64,000 nucleotides of DNA from Mytilus galloprovincialis. Its lineage: Eukaryota; Mollusca; Bivalvia; Mytilida; Mytilidae. This document shows positions 1 to 11,400 of the stretch, piece after piece (within the stretch, counting starts at the first letter, position 1; every line of letters starts with the position of its first letter). The notes under the pieces were generated by a model. The model worked only from the letters and a program-made list of their open reading frames with translations. It was not told the DNA's origin and did not search any database. Location of the stretch: NCBI RefSeq assembly GCF_965363235.1, contig NC_134846.1, positions 5,647,001 to 5,711,000 on the forward strand, read 5' to 3'. The position numbers were made by a program, and so were the translations under genes.

Positions 1-179
1 AATCGATCAATATCCTTTCGAAATTTTCAATTTTCATATAAAGTAAATGTTTTTTTTATCTTCAAAGAACGCCACAAAACATAGCTTGAATATAGCCGAA
101 AAAAACCCAAAATTATCCGTTTGGAAACGGTCTGTTTAAAAAAAATGTCAAAGAAGATTAAGTGTAAACCAGATGACAT

Positions 180-305
180 ATACGTTAACAATTTATATAG
201 GTCACCTTTTGGCCTTTAACAATGAGCTAAAACCAATACCTTATAGTCAATTATAAAAGACCCCGAAATGACAAAGGTGAAACAATTCAAACGAGATAAC
301 TAAAA
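180..305 (+). repeat. Dispersed mussel repeat, partial copy
   Basis: This is a degraded piece of the repeat family seen more fully at 22711-23000. It keeps the part reading 'caatgagctaaaaccaatacc', the 'ctataaaagaccccgaaatgac' stretch and 'caattcaaacgag', in the same order. The 5' marker 'gatgtggtatgattgcc' is missing. It has no coding content. Confidence 0.7.
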
Positions 306-487
306 TATGTGCAAAATGTTAAAACTCCTTCAAAAATTTGTCTTTATTGTTGCCTGATAAAACATTCCTGTTTTCAAAATTGTAATCAATGAAAACAGTT
401 TTATATCATTCATGTTGGGGTCTTTTAGACCAGCTATACGGTATGGGTTTTCTCATTGTTGAAGGATTACGGTTGCCTCATACTTAT

Positions 488-640
488 CAGTGGCGGATCT
501 AGAAATTTTCATAAGAGGGGGCCCACTGACTGCCTAAGGGGGGATTCCGTCACGCTTCAGCGATTCCCTATATAACCAACCAAAATTTTTCTGAAAAAAA
601 GGGGGGGGGCGGGCACCCTGGCCCCCTACATCCGCCTCTG
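488..640. mobile_element. hAT-like MITE with 5-bp target duplication
   Basis: The element starts 'cagtggcggatct' and ends 'atccgcctctg', so the two ends are inverted repeats. It is flanked on both sides by CTTAT (483-487 and 641-645), a perfect 5-bp target duplication. The interior is short, G-rich and non-coding. Other copies are at 18338-18393 and 23161-23322, with a rearranged pair at 53373-53713. CAGTG-type ends fit the hAT group, and the 5-bp duplication would suggest a short-duplication branch of it. The superfamily assignment is inference. Confidence 0.82.
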
Positions 641-645
641 CTTAT

Positions 646-1204
646 ACTTATATCCACTTCATTTGAACTTTGAATGGATATTTGTTTTATTGGCTATCAT
701 ACCACATCTACAAATGTTTCATGTTTATCTGGTAAGTCCTCTGTCCACGAAGTTAACAAACAGAAAATAAAATAACAAAATTGTAAAATCTCTCCTATTT
801 TAAGTACATTTTAATGTTATTATTTTGTATTTATGTTGTATACATTTAAGTCTTGAGGGACCCGCCATAGGCTGTTACTATTTTTGTTTCATAGTAATGT
901 AAAGCTGCTTTTTACCAAAATCGGCATTTTCACAAAATGATTGTACGAACTTATATAGAACTTACTTTAAAAAAAGTCACGAAACATGATTATTCATTTT
1001 TTATTTTTGATAAAGTGCCTAGAGTAATTCTAACAATTTTGCCTTTGTTTTTCCGAGGCACAATCTATTCAACGCTGTATATGGAATTGTAAACATTTAG
1101 CGGCAATACATATTTATTTATCTAAAAGGTTGAATGTTTGAAAATTTGTAAAATGGATTTACAATTCTCCACAAGGTATTTAAATTTTGCCACTATCTAT
1201 CGGC
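646..1204. other. Intergenic, nothing recognised
   Basis: This is AT-rich sequence without a convincing reading frame, tandem repeat or copy elsewhere in the window. Confidence 0.5.
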
Positions 1205-1480
1205 ACAAATATCAACAAGACGGGTGCCACATGTGACATGTGGAGCAGGATCTGCTCACCCTTACAGAGCGTGACATGAGATCACCCCCAGTTTTTGGTG
1301 GGATTCGTATTGCTTAGTCTTTAGTTTTCCATGTTTTGTCTTCTGTATTATAATTGTCTGTTTGTCTTTTTATTTTTAGCCATGGCGTTGTCAGTTTATT
1401 TTCAATCTCATGAGTTTGTTTACTGTCCCTCTGGTATCTGTCGTCCCTCTTTTATTAAACTATATAGTCTAATAAGAATA
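1205..1480 (+). mobile_element. 3' tail of a retroelement family (sense strand)
   Basis: This is the first of five copies of one dispersed tail. Landmarks in order are a 'cacatgtg..gtggagcaggatctgc' stretch, 'gatcacccccagtttttgg', 'agtctttagtttt', 'agccatggcgttgtcagt' and 'ctggtatctgtcgtccc'. The other copies (14986, 29585, 45886, 60843) are on the minus strand. Two of them are preceded by reverse-transcriptase relics, so the family is read here as the 3' end of an RT-bearing element. This copy keeps only the tail, as expected of 5' truncation. A 63-codon frame starting at 1331 is a by-product of the tail. Confidence 0.6.
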
Positions 1481-1613
1481 CTGAAGACAGTATGTTTGCG
1501 GATAGTTCATTCAAAAACTTAAGACACGAACAGATCGATCAAGTTAACTTTTTTCATATTTCAGGAAAGTATGAGAATTATGATATCGACCAATCACATA
1601 GTTGGAACAGGAA

Positions 1614-2792
1614 CATATATATACTGAGTGCCAATGAAAACGCAACACTTTTGTTTTTCAAAAAAAAAAAAAAAAAAAATATTTATATTAGAACTTTGTA
1701 TAGTTGGTTGAAAATGACTTTTAAGACAATTGTCGACAATTTTACGGTTGAGTGATTTTTGGAACAAATGCGAAGTAAGGGTTATTTTGAACGGACATAA
1801 ACCGAGTTCACCGCTTTTCAACATACCCACCATTTTCACGATTTTGTCATTTAAAGCTTGGCTAATGTCATGAATTTTCCCGCCCTTATTGTTAACAAAC
1901 TGCAATAAACATCTGAGTAAATGCCAGGACTTTATCACAACCAGCGACATGCAGTTTTCGGCATGATCCAATGAAGCCTTTCACAGTATACAATTACGAG
2001 AAGACTGAAGCTGTAGCCTCTACAACAACCCAAATCATCCACAAATTCAACCAAAATGAATCATTTAATGATATTACAGCCACATCCCGGGATACAAAAA
2101 GCAAGAAACGCTCAGCAAGACCGATACATTTGGTCTTTAACATATCCGATATCGACTCTGATGGCTGTTCAAAGGTCACGAGAGTTCAATGGTGGTCACG
2201 GTAGAACCTTTGGAGCAATTTCAGTAAAGCACCATTTGCGCAGAAATTGTTAAAGAGCACCACAGTTTTTCCTTAGTGACATCTAAACGGCCGTCTGGCG
2301 TAAACATCGAATTCTGTACGGTAGACCAAAAAACATTCATTATGTACCAAAAAATATCAGTGGTGGTTACATAGACATTTGGCACGCGCCTTGGCCAAAA
2401 GTCTTGCTTTTCGCCGGATTTTGGTCCAATCGAACAAATTTTGCATCAGATTTAACATGGTTTAGACGATGAAAACCACCACCAATATCATAAAGTCAGC
2501 TTGAGTTTGCTTTGCGGGACAAGTGGAATAAAATTCCTCGGGATCACATTAAACGTCCGGGATGATCAACTCCACGGCGCTGTGGAGATTGCAATGCACC
2601 ACGGGGCTGTAACATTTTGTGTTAGGACTGTGAGTTGATGATTCGACATTGGATGTTTCGTTTACCTATTGCGCACGAAAGATGACAAGGAAACAGTTTT
2701 TGTTTATTTTGAAAGATTATCATTTCTAGTATAAATTTATTTTTGAAAAACAAAGTGTTGCGTTTTCATTGGCACTCAGTATATAATTAGGT
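1614..2792 (+). mobile_element. Decayed Tc1-like DNA transposon
   Basis: The element is bounded by inverted repeats of about 50 bp: 'ctgagtgccaatgaaaacgc' near 1625 and its reverse complement near 2762-2781. Both are next to TA-rich sequence, as expected for TA insertion. In between, broken plus-strand frames give fragments of a Tc1-type transposase. An N-terminal-half piece at about 2090-2250 contains QQDRYI and, further on, F-N-x-GHGRTF. A C-terminal piece near 2520-2580 reads KWNKIPRDHIK followed by a degraded PRRC. Stops and frameshifts separate them, so it encodes no active enzyme. The size, about 1.2 kb, fits a slightly shortened Tc1/mariner element. Confidence 0.75.
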
Positions 2793-3869
2793 ATACTGTT
2801 CCCAGGTTGGACTGATATCCTCACCCGGCCTAACTTGCCGGAAAAAAGACCACAAACAAAACTCATGAAAAAAACAGTAACAAAACATTACAAAAACAAA
2901 GAACAAATAAAATTAACCAAAAAGCGAAACCAATAAAATATTCAATTTAGCTGGGACATAATACATTCATAATAGTCCCAGAATAAACATGTAAAAAAAT
3001 CAACTTCCATGCAAGGACCGTTAAAACCATGTTTTGAGACGACCCTCCGTGATACACACAAAACTGTGACGTATTTCACATTTGGAGTCTGGATGAATAC
3101 AAAATTTATATTTTTAATCTGAAGTACAACACTTTTAAACCAGTAGCCAACAGAGTAGAAATTATCTGAAGAAGAAAAGGTAAAGAAAGAAAAATGCACT
3201 TCAGATGTATATCGAATGTGCTATTTGGGTTTTTTTTTTTCATATCAAAATTATTATATCTGATAATCTGTTTCCAAAAAACAAGAGTTATAAACATTTA
3301 AAAAATATTTGTTAATATGACCAGAGCTCAGTCTGTTTGTTTACTTTAACCTTGTGTGTTTCAAAAATAAAGTTTGGACGGTTTTAAGGTAATTAGTATT
3401 TAAACTCACTTAGACATGTTAGACGTAATCTTTTGATGCATTTCATAACGGGTTTTGTTTTATAGTTGAATATAGTAGAGTCATTGTCGGATACCATTTC
3501 TCTTGCAAGGCTGCTGAGAACCAATTAATCCTCATTGATCCATGTGGTCTGATCTCAGGATAGGAAGGTATATATGTATATATATATATAGGCATTCCAA
3601 GACATGTGCAGGTACAATCATTCAGAATTCATAGGATAAAAAAAAAATCTGATGTAAGGGTTTAAAGGTTTGGGGTAGGACACCTCATGCTGGTTTTTTT
3701 TCTGTTGATAATATGAGGGAGCAAATTTATACAATTAAGTTACAAAATAAAGAGAATGCAAGTGTTGTCCAACCCAAACCCTCTTGCTTTTTATTTTTTC
3801 TGGAATAGTGTATTTGCGAAACAAACAAAAAACACTTTTGATTACAGTAAATGCATAGACAAAACATAC
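2793..3869. other. Intergenic, AT-rich, with a short TA microsatellite
   Basis: No gene is supported. A (TA)n tract lies around 3570-3590, and there are A and T homopolymer runs. Small frames here have no recognisable motif. Confidence 0.5.
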
Positions 3870-4044
3870 ACATATAATTCAAAATTCAAATATTTTATTG
3901 GACAAAGCACATATGATATAATGCGTATTCCAAGATACAAACACATTAAACATGACAATTTATGCAAATATAACATAAAGAAAGCATTTCAAGTACCAAT
4001 TATATATATAATATCACAGTATTTACTATTACACAGTATTATAC

Positions 4045-4611
4045 TTATGGTAGACCAACTGACATTAGATTTTTATTACGAAGTTCAAAAGCTTGACTTA
4101 AATAATTACATATTTGTCTGGTGTCAACCAGATTTACTGGGTTAAGTAAATAAATTGTTGATTTAATATCATCATCATTATTAAGGTTTTTGAAAATATC
4201 AAACTTGTCTCGAATGTCTTTATATAGAGGACAATATAAAAGAAAATGAACTTCATCTTCCACTTTATCTTTACAAAGTTTGCAGTATCTTTCACTTGCT
4301 AAAATTTTTGGTTTGCTATACCTCCCAGTTTCAATTGCAAGTGAATGTGCACTTATTCTAATTTTTGTAAGCAGTGATCTATCATATTTCTTAATATCAA
4401 ATCTTAAGTAAGCTTTTAAGTCAAAGGATGAGCACATTTTACTATAAAATCTTAGTTTACCTGTGTTATTAGATTTGATATGCTCAAGTTGACCCAAAAT
4501 CTTGTATTTATAAAAGTTTTTTAGTGAGTCCTCAAACACATTATGTGATATTTGAAGTGAATCAAAGTTGATTAACTTTTTTAGTTTATATGTAATGATT
4601 GTACCCAGCAA
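4045..4611 (-). pseudogene. LINE ORF2 C-terminal fragment with zinc-knuckle-like region
   Basis: This 188-codon frame contains the cysteine/histidine cluster typical of the C-terminus of many LINE ORF2 proteins: C-K-L-C, then VHFLLYC. Between it and the upstream fragment, 4612-4759 encodes related sequence (RLTDIEVGNNPKFDLL) in another frame. At least one frameshift and one large deletion therefore separate the pieces. Confidence 0.82.
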
Positions 4612-4759
4612 GAGCTCTTCTGTGTATACAATTTTTTATCTTCAATGAATGCAGATTTTAATAAATCAAATTTTGGGTTGTTTCCAACTTCAATGTCAGT
4701 TAATCTAGCATAGTATTTAAACATTAGTTTGTAAGGCATCCACACAGTGTTGCAAGCCA

Positions 4760-6484
4760 TTAGGTGTTCTGATTTAAATTAACCGGATCAGACAAAACAG
4801 GGTTGAAATAGGAATCTATGTCATCAACAAAAATATTAAAAAGGGTGGGGCTAAGACTGTCCCCCTGTTTAACCCCTAAATTAGCATGGAACGATTCACT
4901 AATAAATCCATCTGTTTTACAACAATATAATGTATTACTATACATATGTTTTAACAAGTCATAAAATTTCCCACCTATTCCCTTTTTGAGCAATTTATGT
5001 AGTAATGCCTTTCTTACAACACTGTCGAATGCCTTTTTAAAGTCCACAAAACAAATGTAAAGATTTTTCTTACACTTATTTAAATATTTATTAATTAAAG
5101 TTTTCATTATGAATATATGGTCACTTGTTCTATATCCTTCACGAAAACCACCCTGCTTGACACTCAACAAGTCTTTAGACTCTATGAACACAGTTAATCT
5201 GTTTTGCAGTAATGAAGTAAATAATTTACCTAAACAGCTAGAGACACATATACCTCTATAGTTATTGCAATCATTTGGATCACCTGATTTAAAAATTGAA
5301 GAAATATATGACAGATTCCATGATTTTGGAAATTTTCCACATTGTAGTATTTTATTAAAAAGTTTTACTATAACTAGTACCATGGATGAGGCACTACATT
5401 TAATAAACTCATTCAATATCAAATCAGGACCACCAGACTTACCAGATTTAAGTCTAGTGATACCCTTTTTAACTTCATTACAAGTAAATGGGTAATCCAG
5501 AGAGCAATGATTGTCTTTTGATGTTTCAAGATCATCAGGAAAATTAAGTTCTGAATCAGAGTTTAATAGGGATTTGTAATGTTCTACCCATTCCTGCTTT
5601 GATAATGGACTGGGTGCCTGTTGGTGATTATTTTTTAGATTGTTAATAGATTTCCAAAAGGACTTACAGTCTTTGTGTTCTAGACTATTCAATTTACTAA
5701 TAAATGTCCTATAAAACTCTGCTTTTAAGCTCTTTTTTTGTTTATTATAATGTTTTACACAATTAGAATATGTTTGGCGAAGGTTAGCATTATTTTTATC
5801 CTTTTGGAGTCTTTTACCAAGAGATCTTACTTCTTTCCTCAGCAAAAGACAATCATTGGACATCCATGCTTTTTTTGGTTTAGCTCTTTTTCTCTTATTA
5901 AATGGACGAGAACTTTTCTTTTTTAATACTAAAGTTTCTGATGCTGCATTTACATAAATTTTATTAACTGATGAGACAAGAAAATCAATATCATCACAGT
6001 TTTCATCATCAATATTGTTCATTAGATCTAATATATCATTTACAGACACTTTATGTAATAAAGCATCATGATAATTGTCTGACATGGAATGTTCCCATTG
6101 AAATTTACCAACATCAGAAAGAGACTCAAGAGTTGTCTCTCTTTGAGTACATGATTTAAAGCATACAGATAATAAACAGTGGTCAGACAATTCCACTGGA
6201 GATCTAACAATAAAATGCTGTACACAATAGAATAAATTAGGTGTTGTTAACATAAAATCAACTGTGCTTTGGCCATTAGAATTATAGAAAGTAAAAAATC
6301 CTAAGGAATCGCCTAGAAATCTCCCATTAAGAAGTCTCAACTGCAAATCTTTACAAAGGGACACAAGAAGAGTGCCATGTATGTTTTTTTCTCTATCCAT
6401 TTGACGTCTTACTAAGGGAATATCAGGGGAGTAATTAATAGGGACAGGACAATCAATGAAAAACTCTACAATAATAATATACAT
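4760..6484 (-). pseudogene. LINE ORF2 fragment: endonuclease C-terminus plus N-terminal half of reverse transcriptase
   Basis: This is the 574-residue open part of the LINE. Residues 1 to about 110 are the end of an AP-type endonuclease, including the Ser-Asp-His motif (SDHCLL). About 190-330 is a basic linker. From about 340 the RT fingers and palm begin, with FVDFKKAFDS carrying the motif A aspartate and KQGDSLSPTLF as motif B. The motif C YADD sequence is absent. The listed start codon is not a true start, because the element is 5'-truncated. Confidence 0.88.
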
Positions 6485-6539
6485 ATATACTAAAACAGTT
6501 ATTGGTCTCCTTTCCTAAGGTCTAATGACTTTTTAATAA

Positions 6540-8332
6540 AAGAAACAAAGTTTTTTTATCATTTTGAGCCCATTTAGCTTTTCTCATCACTCAATGTCAC
6601 TTGGCGTCCTTCGTCTGGCATCCGTTGTTGTAACTTTTACAAAAATCTTCTCTGAAACTACTGGGCCAAATTTGACCAAACTTGTCAACAATCATCATTG
6701 GGGTATCTTGTTTAAAAAATGTGTCCGGTGACCCAACCAACCAAGATGGCCGCAATAGCTAAAAATAGACCATAGGGGTAAAATATAGATTTTGGCCTAT
6801 ATCTCTGAAACCAAAGCATTTAGAGCAAATCTGTCATTATAAAATTGTTTATCAGGTCAACATCTAACTGCCCTGAAATTTTCAGATGAATTCTGTGACA
6901 GATGCCCCTGAATTGGTAATTTTTAGGAAATTTTGCCGTTTTTGGTTATTATCTTGAATATTGTTATACAAGTAGATAGAGAGAAAGTGTAACAGCAATT
7001 TTGTTCAGCAAAGTAAGATCTACAAATAAGTCAACAAGACCAAAATTTTCAGTTGACCACTAAAGGGGTTGTTGCCCTTTATAGTCAATTTTTAACATTT
7101 TTTCGTAAATTTTTGTAATCTCTACCAAAAATCTTCTCTGAACAATGCTGAAACTACTAGGAAAATTTAACTAAACTTATCCACAATCATCATTAGGGTA
7201 TTTTGTTTTAAAAATGTGTCCATTGACCCCGCCTGTGAACTAAGATGGCCAACATGACTAAAAATAGTACATAGAGTAAAATGCAGTTTTTGGCTCATAT
7301 CTCTGAAATCAAGGCATTGAGAACAAATCTGATGGGATAAAATTGTTCCTTAGGTCAATTTCTATCTGCCATTAAATTTTCAAATCAATTAGGCAACACT
7401 TTGTTGGGTTGTTGCCCCCTGAATTGGTAATTTTTTGAAAATTTTGCAACTTTTGGTTATTATCTTAAATATTATTATAGATAGAGATAAACTGTAAACA
7501 GCAACAATGTTCAGCCAAGTAAGATCTACAAATAAGTTAGCAAGACCAAAATAGTCAGTTGACCCCATAAGGAGTTATATTGTCCTTTATATAGTCAATT
7601 TTTAACAATTTTTCCTAAATTTTTGTAATCTTTTACAAAAATCTTCTCCTCTAACCACTAAGACAAATTTAACTAAACTTGTCCACAATAATCATTAGGG
7701 TATTTACTTTAAAAAATGTGTCCTAGATGACTCCACCAGCGAAACCAAGACTAAAAATAGTACATAGGGTAAAATGCAGTTTTTGGCTCATATCTCTGAT
7801 ACAATTTGGAGCAAATCTGATGAGGATAAAATTGTTCATTAGGTTTAGATCTATCTGCCCTGAAATTTTTAGACCAATTAAGGCAACCTGTTGTTGGGTT
7901 GCTGCCCCTGAATTGGTAATTTAAGAAAATTTTGCAGCTTAACTGCTTTTGGTTATTATCTTGAATAATATTATAGATAGAGATAAACTGTAAACAGCAA
8001 TAATGTACAGCAAAGTAAGACCTACAAATAAGTCAAAATGATCAAAATGGTCAATTGACCCCTTTTAAGAGTTGTTGCCTTTTAGAGTCAATTTTCATAA
8101 ATTTTGTATACTTTTGTAAATTTTTACAAAATGTTTTCCACTGTAACTACTGGGCCAAGTTAATTATATCTAAAGTTAATTGTAAGAATGTTCATTAAAG
8201 TAATGTCTACAAACACATCACCACCACCAACACACAATTAGAGGTCACAAAGAGTCCATCTGTGTCCTTTGTTTCATAAGCACATACACCAAGTTGAGTG
8301 ACACCGGCTCTTTAGAGCCTCTAGTTTGTTTT
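6540..8332. repeat. Dispersed repeat made of about 480-bp subrepeats
   Basis: Three to four diverged subunits follow one another. Each has the same order: 'aaaaatcttctc...actac', 'cacaatcatcatt.gggta', 'aatgtgtcc', 'ccaagatggcc', 'tttttggc..atatctctga', 'tctgccctgaaattttcag', 'ttggttattatcttgaat' and 'cagcaaagtaagatctaca'. Subunits begin near 6650, 7128, 7636 and 8126. The outer ends are 'cactcaatgtcacttggcgtcc' on the left and 'gagtgacaccggctctttagag' on the right. It is non-coding, and the family is one I recognise from mussel genomes. Confidence 0.72.
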
Positions 8333-8387
8333 ACATGACTTTCATGAATTCTATATACTTTATTACTATTTTTCTATATTACAGATA

Positions 8388-8448
8388 ATGGAATGCAAAG
8401 AAGGAAAGAAACCAAAAAGACCAACAATTCAATACTATAGTATACCTG
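8388..8448 (+). CDS. Gene A exon 1 (coding part)
   Basis: A splice acceptor (ttacag, ending at 8384) precedes ATAATGG, and the exon ends at G|GTAAAT. It codes for 20 residues, lysine-rich (KEGKKPKRP), plus one base of the next codon. Confidence 0.55.
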
Positions 8449-11400
8449 GTAAATACTCAAACCTTGACCTATAGTTCAGTTTTATACCTTTTGATTTTAA
8501 AGGAGAAAATATGATAAGGCTACTTTGTGATTTGAAAATAAAATCTTGTTTATGATTATATCCTTTTATGGTTATATCCTTAAAAGTCTTGTAAGCATGG
8601 TAAGTGGTCAATTAAGTTTTAATTTTGTAACAGATATTTGAAACTATAGTATACATTGTATGTAGTATTTAAACTGGGTTTTTTGAAATTTTGATTTCCT
8701 AGTTCACAAGGTGGAACTCTCAATTAAAATCTTAGGTAAAGATCCCCTTAGATAAACTTATCCATTTGAACAGTTCTACATTTTTTTTAAGTTTATCTCT
8801 AAACAAATTTCAACAGACCAGTTTCTAGAAAAATGGTCAAAACTGTGTCAGATCATTTTTATATAATTAGCCAATAAACAAGTTGTATTCTGACTAGTTC
8901 AAGAAGGCAACATACATAATTTCGCTTGGCTGCCACAAGCAGTTAACTTTTCTGATAACTGCCTGCTATCAAATAATTATTTAAGGAATGACTGTAATAT
9001 TTTTTCTGTCTATGAAAAAATAACATAAAAAATGTGGTGCACACTGAATAACGTGCGTAGCGGGTTATTTAACAGTGTGCACCACATTTTTTATGTTATT
9101 TCGAATAGAGAGAAAAAATATTACAGTCATTTCTTATAATTTAATTCTAAATTCCATTTAAAACCCTAGAAAACCATGAAAAAACGTTGATGACGTCACG
9201 GTCACATGACTAAATTATGTCTATGGGCTGATAACAAAATAACGTTGGCCAATCAGAAGACGCGTTACATCCAAAATTAAATTATATATATAAAATTATG
9301 TTCACTATATTTTTACATAGTATTAACCATATACTGTTGTTTCATTTATTTTCGGTTGTAACAATTTTTTAAGGATAGAGGAAAACTGGCATATTTTCAT
9401 GGATAAACCATTAGGATATTTAATTTCTTTTTTTTTGGCAAAGTTTGCATACATTCTTTAAAAAAATAATATATCGATGAACATTTAAATTTGTGGTTCC
9501 TTTGTTCCCACGAAATCCACAAAAATTGGTATCCAATGAATATGAATGAATTCACAGTAATTAAATCTAAACATGTCTATTTATAGCTTCAAGATCTGGA
9601 CGCACGGTTGCGTTGAAAGAGTCTGATGATGACAACAACAACATTGGTGACCTTGTCATTAGGGTCAACAGAAATCTCTTTGAGGATGCAAACAATAATT
9701 GTATAAACAGAAATATGAGAAAAAAACAAGAAACTCAGGAAAACAATGTACAAAGTAAGTATATATAAGAAGATGTGGTATGAGTGCCAATGAGACAACT
9801 CTCTCATCCAAGTCACAATTGGTAAAAGTAAACCATCATAGGTCAAAGTTTGGTCTTTAACACAGAGCCTTGGCTCACACTGAACAGCAAGCTATAAAGG
9901 GCCTCAAAACTTACATGGGTAAATACCAGATTAATCTAACTTATTTATTAGATGTACAGATTTGGTTTATAGAGATTTATTATGAAGTTGGGGTCACATC
10001 AACTTGAAACTTGGTACACATGAACATTATGTTTGAACTTTTAGAAATATATATATGCAAAATAAGGGCTTTTATATGACCCCCAAAAGTGTTTGGGATC
10101 ATATAATGGTATGATGTTGTTGTCTGCGTCGTTGTCGTCCGAAGACACATTGGTTTCTGGATAATAACTTTAGTTTAAGTGAATAGATCTTCATGAAATT
10201 TTTTCAGAAGGTTTAATACCACATAAGAAAGGTTGGGATTGATTTTGGGGATGATGGTCCCAACCGATTAGGAATTAGGGGCCCAAAAGGGTCCCAAAAC
10301 AATCATTTTTCTAGTTTCAAGATAATAACTTGTGTAGAAGTATTTCAATTGCTCTGAAATCTTACTGCAATGTTTAAAACCACAAGTAGAAGGTTTGGAT
10401 TCATTTTAGGGGTTATGGGTCAAAGTTTAGGAATTAAGGGCCAAAAAGGGGTAAAAAAGGCATTTTTCTAGTTTCAAGACAATAACTTGTGTGTATTTGT
10501 ATGGATCTCTCTGAAATTGTACCACAATGTACCATATAACAAAGGGGAGGCTGGGATTAAGTTTTGGGTTAATTGCCTAAAATATGTAGGAATTAGGGAC
10601 CAAAAAAGGGCCAAAAAGAAGCATGTTTCTAGTTTCCAAACATACATGACAATAACTTGTGTTTAAGTGTATGGATCTCTCTGAAATTGTACTACAAGGT
10701 TCAATACTGCAATGGAAAGAATGGGATTGAGTTTAAGGGTTATTTCTCCAAGGGGGTTTCAAAAAGTTGGGGGGGGGATTTTTGTTTACCATTTTTTGAA
10801 GGGCTTCCTTTTTTTCAAAATTTTTCAAATTTCGAATTTTGAAAAGTTTCAAGAAGAAATCTTCAATTGCACAGTATTGTGCAATAGATTTGTTAGATCT
10901 TTGATCACATAAATTTTGTGACAAAAACCGATATTATGTCAAAAATTTGATCACAATCCAAATTCAGACAGAATCAAGCTTGAATATTGTGACCAAATTT
11001 GCCCCAACTGTTCAGGGTTCAACCACTGGGGTCGTATAAAGCTGCGCCCTACGGAGCACCTGGTTATTCAGATAATGTATGGGTAACATTCTTGTTTTGT
11101 ATTTTATAGATAGACAACATAACAGTGACAAGAAGGTGGAAAAAGATTTAGATCATGATCCCATAAATGTTTGCAACATCAGCTCTGATGAATCACCGAC
11201 AAAAGCCTCCACACCACACAGACAGATTAGTGTGGATTTAAGTTCACTGAAGAATGTAGTACATAGACATATTAATGTAGAAATTTTAAGTCACAGATTA
11301 CAAAGACAGATCCGAGTGAACAAATTTTTAACAGGTCACAAACCATCAGAAGTCAGAGTGCTTTTCAAAGCTTACAGAAATCAAGGTTTGATACACATTT

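Larger units (their letters stand above)
3870..6490 (-). mobile_element. Non-LTR retrotransposon (LINE), 5'-truncated and internally deleted
   Basis: On the minus strand the frame at 6484-4760 (574 codons) opens inside an endonuclease domain (TVDFMLTTPN, then SDHCLLSV). It continues through the first part of a reverse transcriptase: SSIFKSGDPNDCNNYRGI, a KQGGFR motif, the first catalytic aspartate in CFVDFKKAFDSV, and LGVKQGDSLSPTLFNIF. The frame ends just after this, before any YADD box. A second frame (4611-4045) carries the C-terminal zinc-binding region with C-x2-C, H and C in YCKLCKDKVEDEVHFLLYC. The catalytic YADD region is therefore deleted near 4760, and the two parts are in different frames. 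The 3' end has AATAAA at about 3895 followed by a 'tttgaattttgaatt' tail. The copy is dead. The clade (Jockey/CR1-like or other) was not determined. Confidence 0.9.

Noticed and set aside
1594-1971. 125-codon minus-strand frame
   Set aside because: It overlaps the Tc1-like element antisense to its transposase remnants and has a poly-Phe stretch from a poly-A run.
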